Both the position numbers and the translations under genes were made by a program. Shown here in pieces: positions 21,341 to 30,717 of a stretch of DNA of 64,000 nucleotides. Location: NCBI RefSeq assembly GCF_014356525.2, contig NC_052506.1:98944997-99008996 (forward strand). Reading direction: 5' to 3'. The stretch is from Nilaparvata lugens (lineage: Eukaryota; Arthropoda; Insecta; Hemiptera; Delphacidae). The first letter of the stretch is position 1; each line of letters starts with the position of its first letter. The notes under the pieces were generated by a model. It was given only the letters and a program-made list of their open reading frames with translations. It did no database searches and was not told the origin of the DNA.

Positions 21341-22102
21341 CTAAGGTGTTGCTGTTCTCTGCTTTCTCAAGTAAAGACCTTTACCGACCTTTGATCTCTG
21401 CTGTCTTAAGTAAAGACCTGTACCAACCTTTGGTTTCTGATGTCTCAAGTAAAGACCTCGACATCCTTTCACTGATTTTTTCTTTGATGGCTGAATCTTT
21501 TGTTTCTTCCCCTTCTCAGCCACCCTGCTGACTTCCTCCAGTGATCTTTTCATACCTCCCCCAAATTTTGCCTTAGCCTTCATGATATTGGTGACTGCTA
21601 GTGCTGCAGCTTTTTTCAACACCCCTGCATCTTCAGATCTCACTCTGTCCCAGGCTCTCTCTGCCAAGATGCTGTCTGCTACTGCTCTGCTTGCTGTATC
21701 ACCATTCTTGGAATAGGCAATATCATGCTCCTTGCAAGCCTGATCAAGTTTGTTGATTCCTGGATCACCTTGTGCTAATTGCTTCTGAAGTTTTGTTCCT
21801 GGTCCACAGTATTGATAGCCAGGGATATAAAGTTCAACTGGTAGAATGTCGATTGCCTTATTAACTATTGTACCAGCAGCTCCATTGATAGCTGACAGAA
21901 CACCTCTTCCTCTATAGATCTTCTGACTTTTCTTCTTACTGAAATCATGCCTTGGAGCAATAGATCCTCTCCCAGTCACTTGTCTCTCAGAATGTCTTTG
22001 ACCACCATCTCTGCTATCATTCAAAAGGTGTTTGATTGTATTCTTATACTTGGCTTTGTTGTAGCTAATAATCTCACTTCTTGGATCATTGTCTGTGCAC
22101 AC
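21341..22102 (-). CDS. Parvovirus VP1-type phospholipase A2 domain protein
   Basis: 253 codons overlapping the upstream ORF by 17 nt in another frame. The N-terminal 30 residues (SEIISYNKAKYKNTIKHLL) look like the end of the DUF8207 domain, so both ORFs probably derive from one gene split by an indel. The PLA2 core has the Ca-binding loop YCGPGTKL and the catalytic HD pair in DQACKEHDIAYSK, then ILAERAWDRV. In parvoviruses this domain opens endosomal membranes during entry; here the role is unknown. The C-terminus is very basic and carries three GLYLR(H/Q/K)Q repeats. Start uncertain; an ATG at the overlap (22102) is not required if it is reached by frameshift. Confidence 0.8.
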   Translation of the reverse strand: MCTDNDPRSEIISYNKAKYKNTIKHLLNDSRDGGQRHSERQVTGRGSIAPRHDFSKKKSQKIYRGRGVLSAINGAAGTIVNKAIDILPVELYIPGYQYCGPGTKLQKQLAQGDPGINKLDQACKEHDIAYSKNGDTASRAVADSILAERAWDRVRSEDAGVLKKAAALAVTNIMKAKAKFGGGMKRSLEEVSRVAEKGKKQKIQPSKKKSVKGCRGLYLRHQKPKVGTGLYLRQQRSKVGKGLYLRKQRTATP

Positions 22103-23150
22103 TGGTCCAGTTCAATATTTCTCCATAGGCCTGTCTGTCAGCAGATTCAACTAATGCACGATTTGGATTCTTCTTGAAAATCAACTCATAAAGTCCCAAT
22201 GTAGCTGTGAAGGTCTTTTCTTCCTGATCTACAGGGTCAGTCAGCACAATTTCATCACCATTCTCTCCAAAAGTTAAATACTTATTGCCCAGGTAGTAAG
22301 CATTGTCTCTCACTCTTGGCCCAAAAGTGTCATCAAAATTGTCATTGTCCTTGCTCAATGATCCTCTAATGTAATCAGCTACCTGTTTTCCAGCTAGATC
22401 AGTTTGATCAAGGATATTCTGAACTGTTGTACCGTGACTTTCATTCAATAATTGTTCAACATTCTTATCATCATCCTGTCCATCTCCAGACAGCTCCTCA
22501 TCACTGCTATCATCATATCCTCTACTCATATTATACTCCTCACCCTCATCCCCTTCAAATGCCTGCTTTCCTGCTTTCCATAGTTGCCGTCCAACTCCTG
22601 AGGTGCCTGCCATTTGACTTGAAACTTCTACAGTTCCATATGATTCAAATGTTGGTGACTCTTCATCAATGCTGGAGAGTTGGAGCTTATGTTTTGCTTT
22701 ACTTGCATCAGTAAGTCCATGCCTTGTATATGTGGCATGTTTAACAAATAGTGTTGTTGGTGGAGTAGGATATGTGTGGTGTGTTGATGCTGCTGAGAAA
22801 GCACGATGTTCTGATGATAACAACTCTGGCTTGGATTGTCTCTGCCTACCCTTCACATGCCTGGAGCGCATTTTTATTCTAGGCTTCAGATACCTGGGAT
22901 GCTTCTTGGATGCTCTTGATGGAGGTAGTTGTGGTTGTTGAACTGGCATCTGTTGGAGAGTTTCGACTAGGTTGACTAGTGGCTCAGCTAGAGGTTTGAA
23001 GTGTTCCACATGTTTCTCTTCTGCAATCCGTCTACCCAGCATGATTTCCTTATGCCTCCTTTTGATTTCACGCTTCAACCTAGCAATCTCCAATATGATA
23101 GGAGCAACCTCCTCCAATATCAGCTTATGGTTCCTTTGTTTGATATACAT
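22086..23150 (-). CDS. Coiled-coil/DUF8207-like protein of the TIR element
   Basis: 354 codons from ATG 23150. Residues 1-65 form a basic, amphipathic helix (HKLILEEVAPIILEIARLKR, then EIKRRHKE). A basic linker of Arg/Lys/His follows (about 75-110), then an acidic segment (DDSSDEELSGDGQDDDK, about 212-228). The C-terminal domain has FGPRVRDNAYYLGNKYLTF, then FTATLGLYELIFKKNP, which matches what I recall as DUF8207, found in transposon-like proteins of insects and Hydra. The family normally continues past the position where this ORF stops; that continuation is in the next, overlapping frame. Function unknown; a structural or DNA-binding role is a guess. Confidence 0.75.
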   Translation of the reverse strand: MYIKQRNHKLILEEVAPIILEIARLKREIKRRHKEIMLGRRIAEEKHVEHFKPLAEPLVNLVETLQQMPVQQPQLPPSRASKKHPRYLKPRIKMRSRHVKGRQRQSKPELLSSEHRAFSAASTHHTYPTPPTTLFVKHATYTRHGLTDASKAKHKLQLSSIDEESPTFESYGTVEVSSQMAGTSGVGRQLWKAGKQAFEGDEGEEYNMSRGYDDSSDEELSGDGQDDDKNVEQLLNESHGTTVQNILDQTDLAGKQVADYIRGSLSKDNDNFDDTFGPRVRDNAYYLGNKYLTFGENGDEIVLTDPVDQEEKTFTATLGLYELIFKKNPNRALVESADRQAYGEILNWTSVHRQ

Positions 23151-23172
23151 ACTGGTCAGTGTTTATCAGTAT

Positions 23173-23207
23173 ACTGAGGTCTGAGAGTTTGAGCTCAGCT
23201 ATTTATA
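23173..23207 (-). promoter_or_regulatory. TATA box and TCAGT initiator of the PLA2-element transcript
   Basis: On the minus strand TATAAATA (23207-23200) is followed by the arthropod initiator TCAGT (23177-23173). The initiator A at 23175 is 32 nt from the first T of the TATA box, the standard spacing. The ATG of the first ORF follows 25 nt later at 23150. The promoter lies just outside the right TIR. Confidence 0.65.
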
Positions 23208-23232
23208 CATTTTGGACCCATACCAAGTGCCT

Positions 23233-23440
23233 AGTGCCACTGACTAAACAGTGACTGAACAGTGACTGAACAGTTAAACAGTGACTGAACAGTGACTGAT
23301 CAGTAATTGAACAGTGACTGAACAGTGACTGAACAGTAATTGAACAGTGACTGAACAGTGACTGAACAGTGACTGAACAGTGACTGATCAGTAATTGAAC
23401 TGACTGACTGATCAGTAATTGAACTGACTGACTGACCACT
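23233..23440. repeat. CAGTCACTGTT satellite, right arm
   Basis: Inverted counterpart (AACAGTGACTG units) ending about 26 bp upstream of the TATA box of the central transcription unit. Confidence 0.85.
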
Positions 23441-23837
23441 GAGTGGATGACCCTGCCATCCCGCCACAGACACGCTGAACACTGGTGAGCATGGTCCATG
23501 TGACAGGAGGAGCTAGGGTCATTGAGAATGCACATGCTAAATGTCCTAACATGGAGGAGGGGAAGTGGGAGTCACAGAAAATATCCATCTTCAATGCCAC
23601 CCTGATCCAGAGCAGCACGGCCATGCTGATCCAGAGCCTCCCATGGACATCCTGATCCAGCATGTCCACCATGGACACATTAATCTGGTGTGATAGAGGT
23701 CTCCATGACCATGCAGAGTGACAGGTCCTGCATGACCATCCCGAGCCAGAGTCCCCTATATATGAAGGGCCTCTGCCAAATTGAAGCCATCCTGGCCTCA
23801 GCCAGCGGGACAATTGCCAGCCGCAGCAAGTCGACTG

Positions 23838-24240
23838 TTGGTGGTGGGATGACAGCCATCAGTGGGGCGACCGGTGGTGGTGGGGCGACCGGCAGTGGTG
23901 GCCGGATGACTGGCGGCAGTGGGGTGACCGGCGGCAGCCAGATGACCAGTGGCAGGGTGACTGGCAGTGGTGGGGCGACCAGTGGCAGCCGGATGCCTGG
24001 CGGCGGGGTGACTGGTAGTGGTGGGGCGACCGGTGGCGGCCGGACGACTGGCGGCGGGGTGACTGGCAGTGGTGGGGCGACTGGCGGCGGCCAGACAACC
24101 GGCGGCAGGGTGACTGGTAGTGGTGGGGCGACCAGGGGCGGCCAGATGACTGGCGGCGGGGTGACTGGCAGTGGTGGGGCGACTGGCGGCGGCCGGACGA
24201 CCAATGGCGGGGTGACTGGCAGTGGTGGGGCGACCAGAGG
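23838..24240. repeat. GC-rich minisatellite, right arm (long array)
   Basis: About 48-bp units containing GGTGGGGCGACCGGCGGCGG and GATGACTGGC. The long plus-strand frame (23690-24310) encodes only Gly-rich repeats. The array is more than twice as long as in the left arm, showing copy-number drift after insertion. Confidence 0.75.
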
Positions 24241-24540
24241 GCTGTTCAGGAGACCCTGCTCTACTAATATCTATTTACAGTGCTGCTTTTCGGGATACTG
24301 TACAAACTGATGGAGTATGCAGCATTTCAGAATGAGAGGAAAGGTCAGCAGAGGTCTATCAGGAGACCACAAAATATAGAATAGGATTTTCAATGACTAA
24401 TATATATATATTCTGTTTTATAATGGAAAATAAATGTATATGGGAAGAATAAAAATATGGTTTCCTTTCCTCTACCCACTACATACAAAAAAATATATCC
24501 TCTGGTTCTGTTGATACTGACCTTTAATACTTACCTTTAC

Positions 24541-24609
24541 TGCCTTGGATTTGAACCTAGAACCTCCAACTTGGGAAGCTGACTTGCTAACCACTACACC
24601 ATAGAGGAT
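24541..24609 (-). ncRNA. tRNA-like pol III promoter unit, right arm
   Basis: Reverse-complement copy of the left-arm unit, with identical box A and box B. Both units would be transcribed inward, toward the element centre. Confidence 0.6.
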
Positions 24610-24686
24610 TTATGTTTGAAGACTTAAATTATATAGAATATGATACTTCTTCATACTAATGATAACGAAGAATTGAGAAGTGAGTC

Positions 24687-24893
24687 ATGATGGGGTGGCA
24701 TTGTCATAGACCTGTTGACAAGGAAGGATATCCCCACCACCACCACCACTTTTCTCTGTTTGGAATAAGACGGCTTGTCAGCACTGAGAGGTATTCCGTC
24801 TACTGCGACATGTTGTCAAACAGTGAGCTATGTCTGCGGGATGCAGTGATTGAGCTTGAGGAGGAGGAACTAATCATGGTATTATCTCATTGA
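24687..24893 (+). CDS. TIR-borne 68-codon ORF, right copy (hypothetical)
   Basis: Same protein as 19008-19214, in inverted orientation. Both copies read outward, toward the element ends. No homologue recognised. Confidence 0.25.
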   Translation: MMGWHCHRPVDKEGYPHHHHHFSLFGIRRLVSTERYSVYCDMLSNSELCLRDAVIELEEEELIMVLSH

Positions 24894-24919
24894 CAGACAT
24901 TTTCAATGATGCAGGACAT

Positions 24920-25086
24920 TTGAGTTCAGAGTTTAGGGTCCAGAGTCCAGAAGTCCAGAGTTCAGAGCCCCGAGGAGTCCAGAAGTCCAGAGTTCAGAGC
25001 CTGAGTCCAGAGTCCAGAGTTCAGAGCCCCAAGTTCAGAGTTCAGAGCCCCGAGTTCAGAGCCCTGAGTTCAGAGTTCAGAGCCCC
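24920..25086. repeat. CTCTGAACT-type minisatellite, right arm
   Basis: Reverse complement of the left-arm array (AGAGTTCAGAGCCCCGAGTTC units) with fewer copies. Confidence 0.8.
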
Positions 25087-25146
25087 AAGTTGACCAAACC
25101 TAACCTAAAGGTCACCCAACTTGAGGTTAGGTTTGGTCAACTTGGG
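25084..25146. repeat. 23-bp palindrome in the right terminus
   Basis: Perfect inverted arms 25084-25106 and 25124-25146 (containing TTGACCAAACCTAACCT and its complement) around a 17-nt loop. It is absent from the left arm in this form. Confidence 0.9.
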
Positions 25147-25175
25147 TGACCTTGAGGTGACCTTTTTATACTACT

Positions 25176-26328
25176 CACAGGAGCTGTGTGGTATTTGGTG
25201 GAGTTGGTTCTTGGGGCAATGGAGGGCAGGCAGTCGGTCTCCGTTGCTTTGTGTGATTTAACCAAGGCATTTGACTGTGTCTCGCATGACATACTATTGG
25301 GTAAAATGAAGAGGTATGGGATAAGTGGAGTTCCCCTGAAAACCATGGAGGATTACCTCTCCAATAGAATGCAGGTCACATCGGTGAATGGTGCGGAATC
25401 ACGGTCGAAGGAGGTGATCTATGGGGTGCCACAGGGATCGATTCTTGGTCCTCTGTTGTTCCTTGTATTCATCAACGACTTGAGTGTGTATGGGAGAGTG
25501 TTATTGTTTGCCGAAGATACCACCCTGCTGGCCCAGGATGAGGACCCCCAAACTGCTGTTGCCCAGTCAAATCTTCTTGTAGAAGAGGCTTGCCAGTGGT
25601 TTGAATCAAACAAACTGTGTCTAAATGAGAGGGAAACACAGAACCTGCTGTGCACCTTAAGGCATGGTCAGGCTCATGGTGAGGCAGAGGTCAAACTTTT
25701 GGGTTTTGTGATGGACCCCACTCTATCGTGGGATCGACATATTGGCATGCTGTGCAATCGACTGGCCAGGGTGACGTTTATGATGCGGAAGCTGAAGCAA
25801 CATGTGCCTGCCAACTACTTAATTACAGCCTACCATGGGCTGTTCCATAGTCATATAAGCTACGGAATAGTACTATGGGACCATGCAGGTAGCTGTGAAA
25901 GGATTCTCCTTCTACAGAAGAAAATTCTTCATGTCATCACATCATCGCATTACCTGGAGCACTGCCAGCCAATCTTCAAATGCCTGAAAATACTTACAGT
26001 GTACAGTCAGTACATGTATTGCTCCCTACGGCTCCTAATGAGTGAGGTTCATGCCTACCAGGAGAGGGGCCAGCTGCACCACCACAATACCAGGAGACGG
26101 GGCAACATCTACCTGCCCTACTCCAGACTATCGAAAGCACACAAATGCTACCCCTTACGGATGCTAAAAATTTTTAACAGACCGGCAAGTTGTGTTCATG
26201 AGCTGGAGTATGGGAAGTTTTGTTGGCTGGTTCGAGAAAAACTCATCAACTACCCTCTCTACTCATTGAGAGATGATGAGACCAGTGGACTTGTAGATCA
26301 GTTGAGATTGTTTAATCAGTTACTATAG
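25176..26328 (+). pseudogene. Third LINE: RT 3' part, resumed after the TIR element
   Basis: Continues the RT of 17747-18451: VALCDLTKAFDCVSHDILL, YGVPQGSILGPLLFLVFIND, then LFAEDTTLLAQD. The catalytic box therefore reads AED: the first Asp of the usual ADD is Glu (codon 25513-25515). The thumb/C-terminal region (VKLLGFVMDPTLSWDRHI, RHHNTR-like motif) ends at TAG 26328. The frame is otherwise open for 380 codons, so this part decayed little after insertion. Confidence 0.85.
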
Positions 26329-27295
26329 CAGTCCATCTACAGAGCCACACGGAACAACCTATCTGTGGCCATCTCTTGTTATTTGTGTTTTGATTGTTTT
26401 ATATTTTGACAAAGTCTGTCTGGCGACTGCCGGTCATGGACTGAATATACTGAATTTTGATAGGATCAATCCAGTTTTTATCGTTGATTATGATGTTTGT
26501 GATACTGATATAAAATGTAGCCTTTTCATAAGGAAAGAAAATAAGGAAGACACTAAGCTGTCTTTTTTGTTGTTTAGTACAGTAGGCTACCTTGGTACAA
26601 TGTAGCCTGTGTATTTTATTCTGTACTGCCATAAGGTAACTTACCCTCAGATATTGATTAAAGCTATTTTTCATTGGTCCCCAGTCTGTATGTGTACAAT
26701 TTAACAGTCTTTGCAGAGTCTAAATTGACTCGATTACTGGTTCAGACATTTATCATTATGGTACTCAGTCCAGAGGTTTGATTAAAGTAGAACAGCACAG
26801 TATTATTCCTTACAAAATTATTTTTGATTTGGAGGAATATGCACCACAGAGAAATGGTGGGAGATTAGCCAATTACAGTGAAGAATACAGTCATAGGTAG
26901 AAGCTCAGTTGCCAATTCGTTGATTAGTCTCAGTCGCCAGAATACTTTCAGACAGGTAACTTTCCATGAGTAGCATGAGCACATAAACAGTCACTAGAAA
27001 TTAGAGAACACTGGCCAGTTCAGAACGGTAACATCGTGCCTCTGTATTTCCTACCTATCTCTGTTGCTCATGTCCCTCCAAGTCAAAAGTAATTTTGACT
27101 ATTACTTTAATTAATATTTTGTAGTATTATTTTTCTGAATGCATTGTATGACAATTGTCTGCAACCTAAAGTATGCATTAATGTTCATGAAAATTAAATA
27201 AATAATTTGCTATTATTAGATGATAATAATGATAATAATTACATCATTTCACTTTCTTTGCTCTTCCTACTATCATAGGTAATGAGAATTTGACC
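26329..27295. other. LINE 3' flank and non-coding DNA
   Basis: The first 300 bp are probably the 3' untranslated region of the third LINE. No other feature is supported; small ORFs at 26390-26605 and the opposite strand look random. Confidence 0.4.
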
Positions 27296-27490
27296 TACCC
27301 TACCAGAGGCTGAGCAGAACACAAACTGGCCTTGCCCACCTGTCTGCAAGACTCTTCAACAAGCTGCCAATAGCAGCAAGAGACCTATCGACCAGGCGAT
27401 TCAAGGGCGCACTGAGGGGATTGCTGGTGTAGAACCCTTTGTATTCCATCAATGAGTTCTTTCTGTTGTACAACAAGCTGGTGAGTTTGT
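27296..27490 (+). pseudogene. LINE RT C-terminal fragment
   Basis: One frame reads YQRLSRTQTGLAHLSARLFN, KLPIAARDLSTRRFKGALRG, LLV, stop, NPLYSINEFF: the conserved C-terminus of non-LTR retrotransposon proteins (FN.LP....L....FK..L...LL...YS..EFF). Only this piece remains. Confidence 0.65.
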
Positions 27491-28850
27491 ATTTTTTACT
27501 TTTTTGTTGATGTGACTAGTTATTATTAGCTTTCTTTCTCGTTTCTATTTTTTGACATGTCCTTGTGATCTCTATGATCACATTATGAACTTGATAATAG
27601 TAAATAGGCTACTAAATCCAATATGAGTGTGAGTTTGAATATTCTAGTAATGATAGTAAAACAGAATTTGCTTCTCTTTAAGGGATGCATATTCCATAAG
27701 ATAATGATATCAAGTGTAATAAAAAAATGTTGGGATTCATATTAGAAAGTAATTTTGGTTGGGAGTCTCACATCATAGATTTGTGTGAGAAACTCTACCA
27801 AATTGGTACTTGCAGGCTATGGACTTTCTCATTCCTTTATATCTTTAGATATATGCCTGTAATGGTGATGATATTGAAATAAATGTATTATGGGTTCATG
27901 GTTTCTTCAATATTAATTTATTGATTTAGTTTATTTGAAAAGTGTAGAATTAGGACTTTTTCAATCAGACTCAGTTGAATTTTGTGTGTGAATATTTATC
28001 GTGAGAAATGTATTTTTTATACAATTAAGTCCGGGAACTGGTCAGTTTTCAATCTTATGCAGGTATTCTCACGGAACTATATTTCCATTAGCGATGGAAA
28101 ATACAGGAGTATTTAGGAATATTTCAAACTTGCATATCTCTGTTCCCACGGAATTATGATCTGTCTCCAAGTGGGTTGGGTAAGTAAGGTTCATTCTAAA
28201 GTCCTGAGAAAGCTCATGGGTTAACATCAACACAGACCAACATAGACTACAGATACAAAAAGCACATTCGATTATGAAAAAAATATAATGCATGCTTTTT
28301 TATATTATAGTTTATAGGCCTATAAAGCAAAAGTACAATTTAAAGTATGGTAGGCTAGGTAGTAGCTAAGGTAGGCCGATGCACCTATTTTATAATCCCT
28401 GACTATGAACAAACAAGATAGTCAAAATATTCATTCTTGTAAAAATATAATCATCTACTTGATTAAGTTACTATTTAGATAATTAATCGTGTAATAGGTA
28501 TTAGGACTAAGAGTTTTCACTTACCATCTATAGTGTGATGAGTAAACTTGTAACATTCAACTTTCAACATCTTGTTCGAAGAGAGTAAAATAAGGGTCAT
28601 CTTTTATGTCAAAAATTATTTATTTTTTGAAGATGCAATTGATGTTGTTTGCTATAACAAAAACTTGACTTTAAAAAAAAGCCTACCTTACAACCGAGAA
28701 CCGATATCAAATAACCGCTCAAAAAAAATTGCATGGTTGCCTGTAAAGTCGGTATACGGGCGAAAGTTTTACATGACAACGACTTTGAGTGGTAAAATAA
28801 TTTTAATGTGAATATTCATTCGTATAGTAGGAAGAAGGATGAAATAATAA
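27491..28850. other. AT-rich non-coding stretch
   Basis: No gene, RNA or clear repeat recognised. The ORF at 28572-28811 has no supporting features. Confidence 0.4.
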
Positions 28851-29146
28851 CTCACAATGAGAGTGAGTGAGAGGCACGTGTCTCTTCCACTCGGGCATGG
28901 TTAGCCCGCGCCCACCTAAGAGCGAGAGAGACAACCATTGACTTGACATTTTGAATTAGTGGCACAGTCGCAGGAGATTGCTTGCGGCGCCTGCGCAGGT
29001 TGACTGCTCCGTTTCACTCTCTCTCCAGGTGAATGCTTCGGTTGCTGGGCTTGCTGCTGCAAGCGTTGCTCGCCACTGCTCCTATTCGTGCTCTTTCCAG
29101 ACGACTGTGAACCGAAACGAACACTCTCACTCGCTCTCATTGTGAG
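28851..29146. mobile_element. MITE-like element with 23-bp inverted ends
   Basis: The left end 28851-28873 (CTCACAATGAGAGTGAG...) and right end 29124-29146 are inverted repeats with 22 of 23 matches. The interior is GC-richer than its surroundings. No convincing target duplication, so the superfamily is unknown. Confidence 0.5.
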
Positions 29147-30291
29147 CGCATAACGTGGGAACGTAATGCAGTTTCTTGAAGTGTCTCCCGGCAAACCAAT
29201 TTATAAGACATTGTCACGTCAAAAGAAATAACATAACCTAAAAACTTATCAGCCTGAGAAGTAAGAAGAAAACAAAAGTCCGTACATTCTTAACAGCTTC
29301 AACATTAATATTTTATCGTATCATAAATATTGTCTTATCTTGCATGAATTATTTTATTAAAAATGATTATATATGATATTTTACAAAATATTGTGAATTA
29401 TTTTTGTAATCATTTAGTATGTTGGTCACACTTCCATAGATGTATCACGTGACTTGTCAATGCTATGGCACAGAATAATTACAGAATGGAAACTTGTAAT
29501 CAAATGCCTATCTTACCAATGCTTTTTACATGACCCCAATACTAAACACGTCACATGACCTTGGGAAGTTTCAATCCTGGTCTTCTGATTGGCTCGTGGC
29601 AGTGAACGAGATCAATTGATCCGGATCATTAAAGTGATCCGAACCTACCATCAATACTATTACAATGCGGCGCTTCCTAACAAGATGGCGGATTTTGGCG
29701 TCAGGGTATAGCCAAGTTTCCGTACTGTATGTATACTGTGGTTATGGTTTGTCGATGCTATGGTGGTTCCCCGTCTAAACTCTAATAAGGTTTTATCTTT
29801 ATGTTTATTTCATTATGCTTTCATGGCAATAGCTCACTGTGAAATTTTATATCTTTATTCTGTGATTGATCGTTTCTATTAAAAATGAGAATTAATCGCC
29901 AGAAAAAAGCCAATAAATATCTGAACTTCTACTCTAAATTTATTTTTCGTAATGTAGACACATATATAAAGTTTTGTCCCAAGTCTAGGTCCATGTCGAT
30001 ATAACTTACCTGTCATTAAATTTTTGGTTGGAATCGATGTGGGCCTAGTAGGTTACCGTATGTTATTTTGATTGTAAAAGTTAAACGGCAGCCACACATC
30101 ACTAATTACAAAAAATAATTATTTTTACTAATCTCATTTGATCAAAACTTTTCACACACCTCTGGACCTAGAATTACGCTGGTTAGAATGATATCAGGTT
30201 GAGTTATTTATTAGTGTTTCAAAGGAAAAGAGTAGGTTAGGGGGTTAGTTTTTTGGTTTGGGATGAAAGGGGTTAAGGTATGTTTATTAAT
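29147..30291. other. Non-coding stretch
   Basis: No gene supported; AT-rich with one GC-richer patch near 29665-29700. Confidence 0.4.
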
Positions 30292-30714
30292 GTCTCTGCC
30301 CACTGCACCGTATTCATACTAGGACCGTTATAGAAACAGCACATGCAACAAAGAATAGTTCACGTATATTATTGCCTGGCAATGTCTACTAGACCGGTCC
30401 GTAACCGTACCGTATAGAACGTGCCATGACCGGTCACCGTACAATTTCTCGAAAAAAATATTTTGCAGGTTCTGTTCCGTTTTACGACCGGTGTATAGCC
30501 ACGTATGTACCGCGTTGTAGACCCGGTTGTAAGTGATATGCACGCCAGTGGATGGGGTATGAACGGTCATCATACGCGTTGTATACCCGTTATATACGCG
30601 GATATAACCCGTTTATAACGTGTAAAGCAGTGGGCATAGGTGTGCATGTTACGAGCCGGTCACGTTCCTATACCGGTCCTAGTATGATAGGCCTATGGTG
30701 CAGTGGGCAGAGAC
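30292..30714. mobile_element. MITE-like inverted-repeat element
   Basis: Starts GTCTCTGCCCACTGCACC and ends with its complement GGTGCAGTGGGCAGAGAC; inverted similarity continues inward through CATACTAGGACCG. The interior holds repeated ACCGGT, CGCGTTGTA and GTATACCCG motifs. No target duplication could be fixed. About 420 bp, non-coding. Confidence 0.55.
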
Positions 30715-30717
30715 CAG

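Larger units (their letters stand above)
18452..25175. mobile_element. Long-TIR virus-like element with DUF8207/PLA2 genes
   Basis: A 6.72 kb element with inverted ends: AGTAGTATAAAAAGG at 18452 and its complement ending at 25175. It splits a LINE RT reading frame. The flanks CACGGA (18446-18451) and CACAGG (25176-25181) agree at 4 of 6 bases, both differences being G/A transitions, consistent with a 6-bp target duplication; removing one copy restores the RT frame across GRSTT...AVWYL. Arms are about 2.0 kb and the centre is about 2.76 kb. All central ORFs lie on the minus strand; no transposase, integrase, Rep or polymerase was found. AG-termini and 6-bp duplications are known Polinton/Maverick traits, so trans-mobilisation by such an integrase is my inference. 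Confidence 0.85.
23233..25175 (-). repeat. Right terminal inverted repeat (about 1.94 kb)
   Basis: Inverted partner of 18452-20473. It is nearly identical in the unique blocks, differing mainly in copy number of its minisatellites: the GC-rich Gly-codon array is longer here, the A-rich tract is absent, and a different palindrome lies near the terminus. High identity of the arms implies recent transposition or gene conversion. Confidence 0.85.

Noticed and set aside
23690..24310. Collagen/silk-like Gly-rich protein in the right arm
   Set aside because: The frame lies entirely on a GC-rich minisatellite, lacks a natural start and changes length between the arms.
18452..25175. Plain endogenous densovirus
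   Set aside because: No NS1/Rep helicase or capsid jelly-roll is visible, the PLA2 lies behind a DUF8207-like region, and termini with a target duplication point to transposition.
28572..28811. Possible small host gene
   Set aside because: No recognisable domain, no promoter or splice context, AT-rich composition expected by chance.
30328..30573. ORF within the MITE-like element
   Set aside because: Lies on internally repetitive inverted-repeat DNA; no coding evidence.
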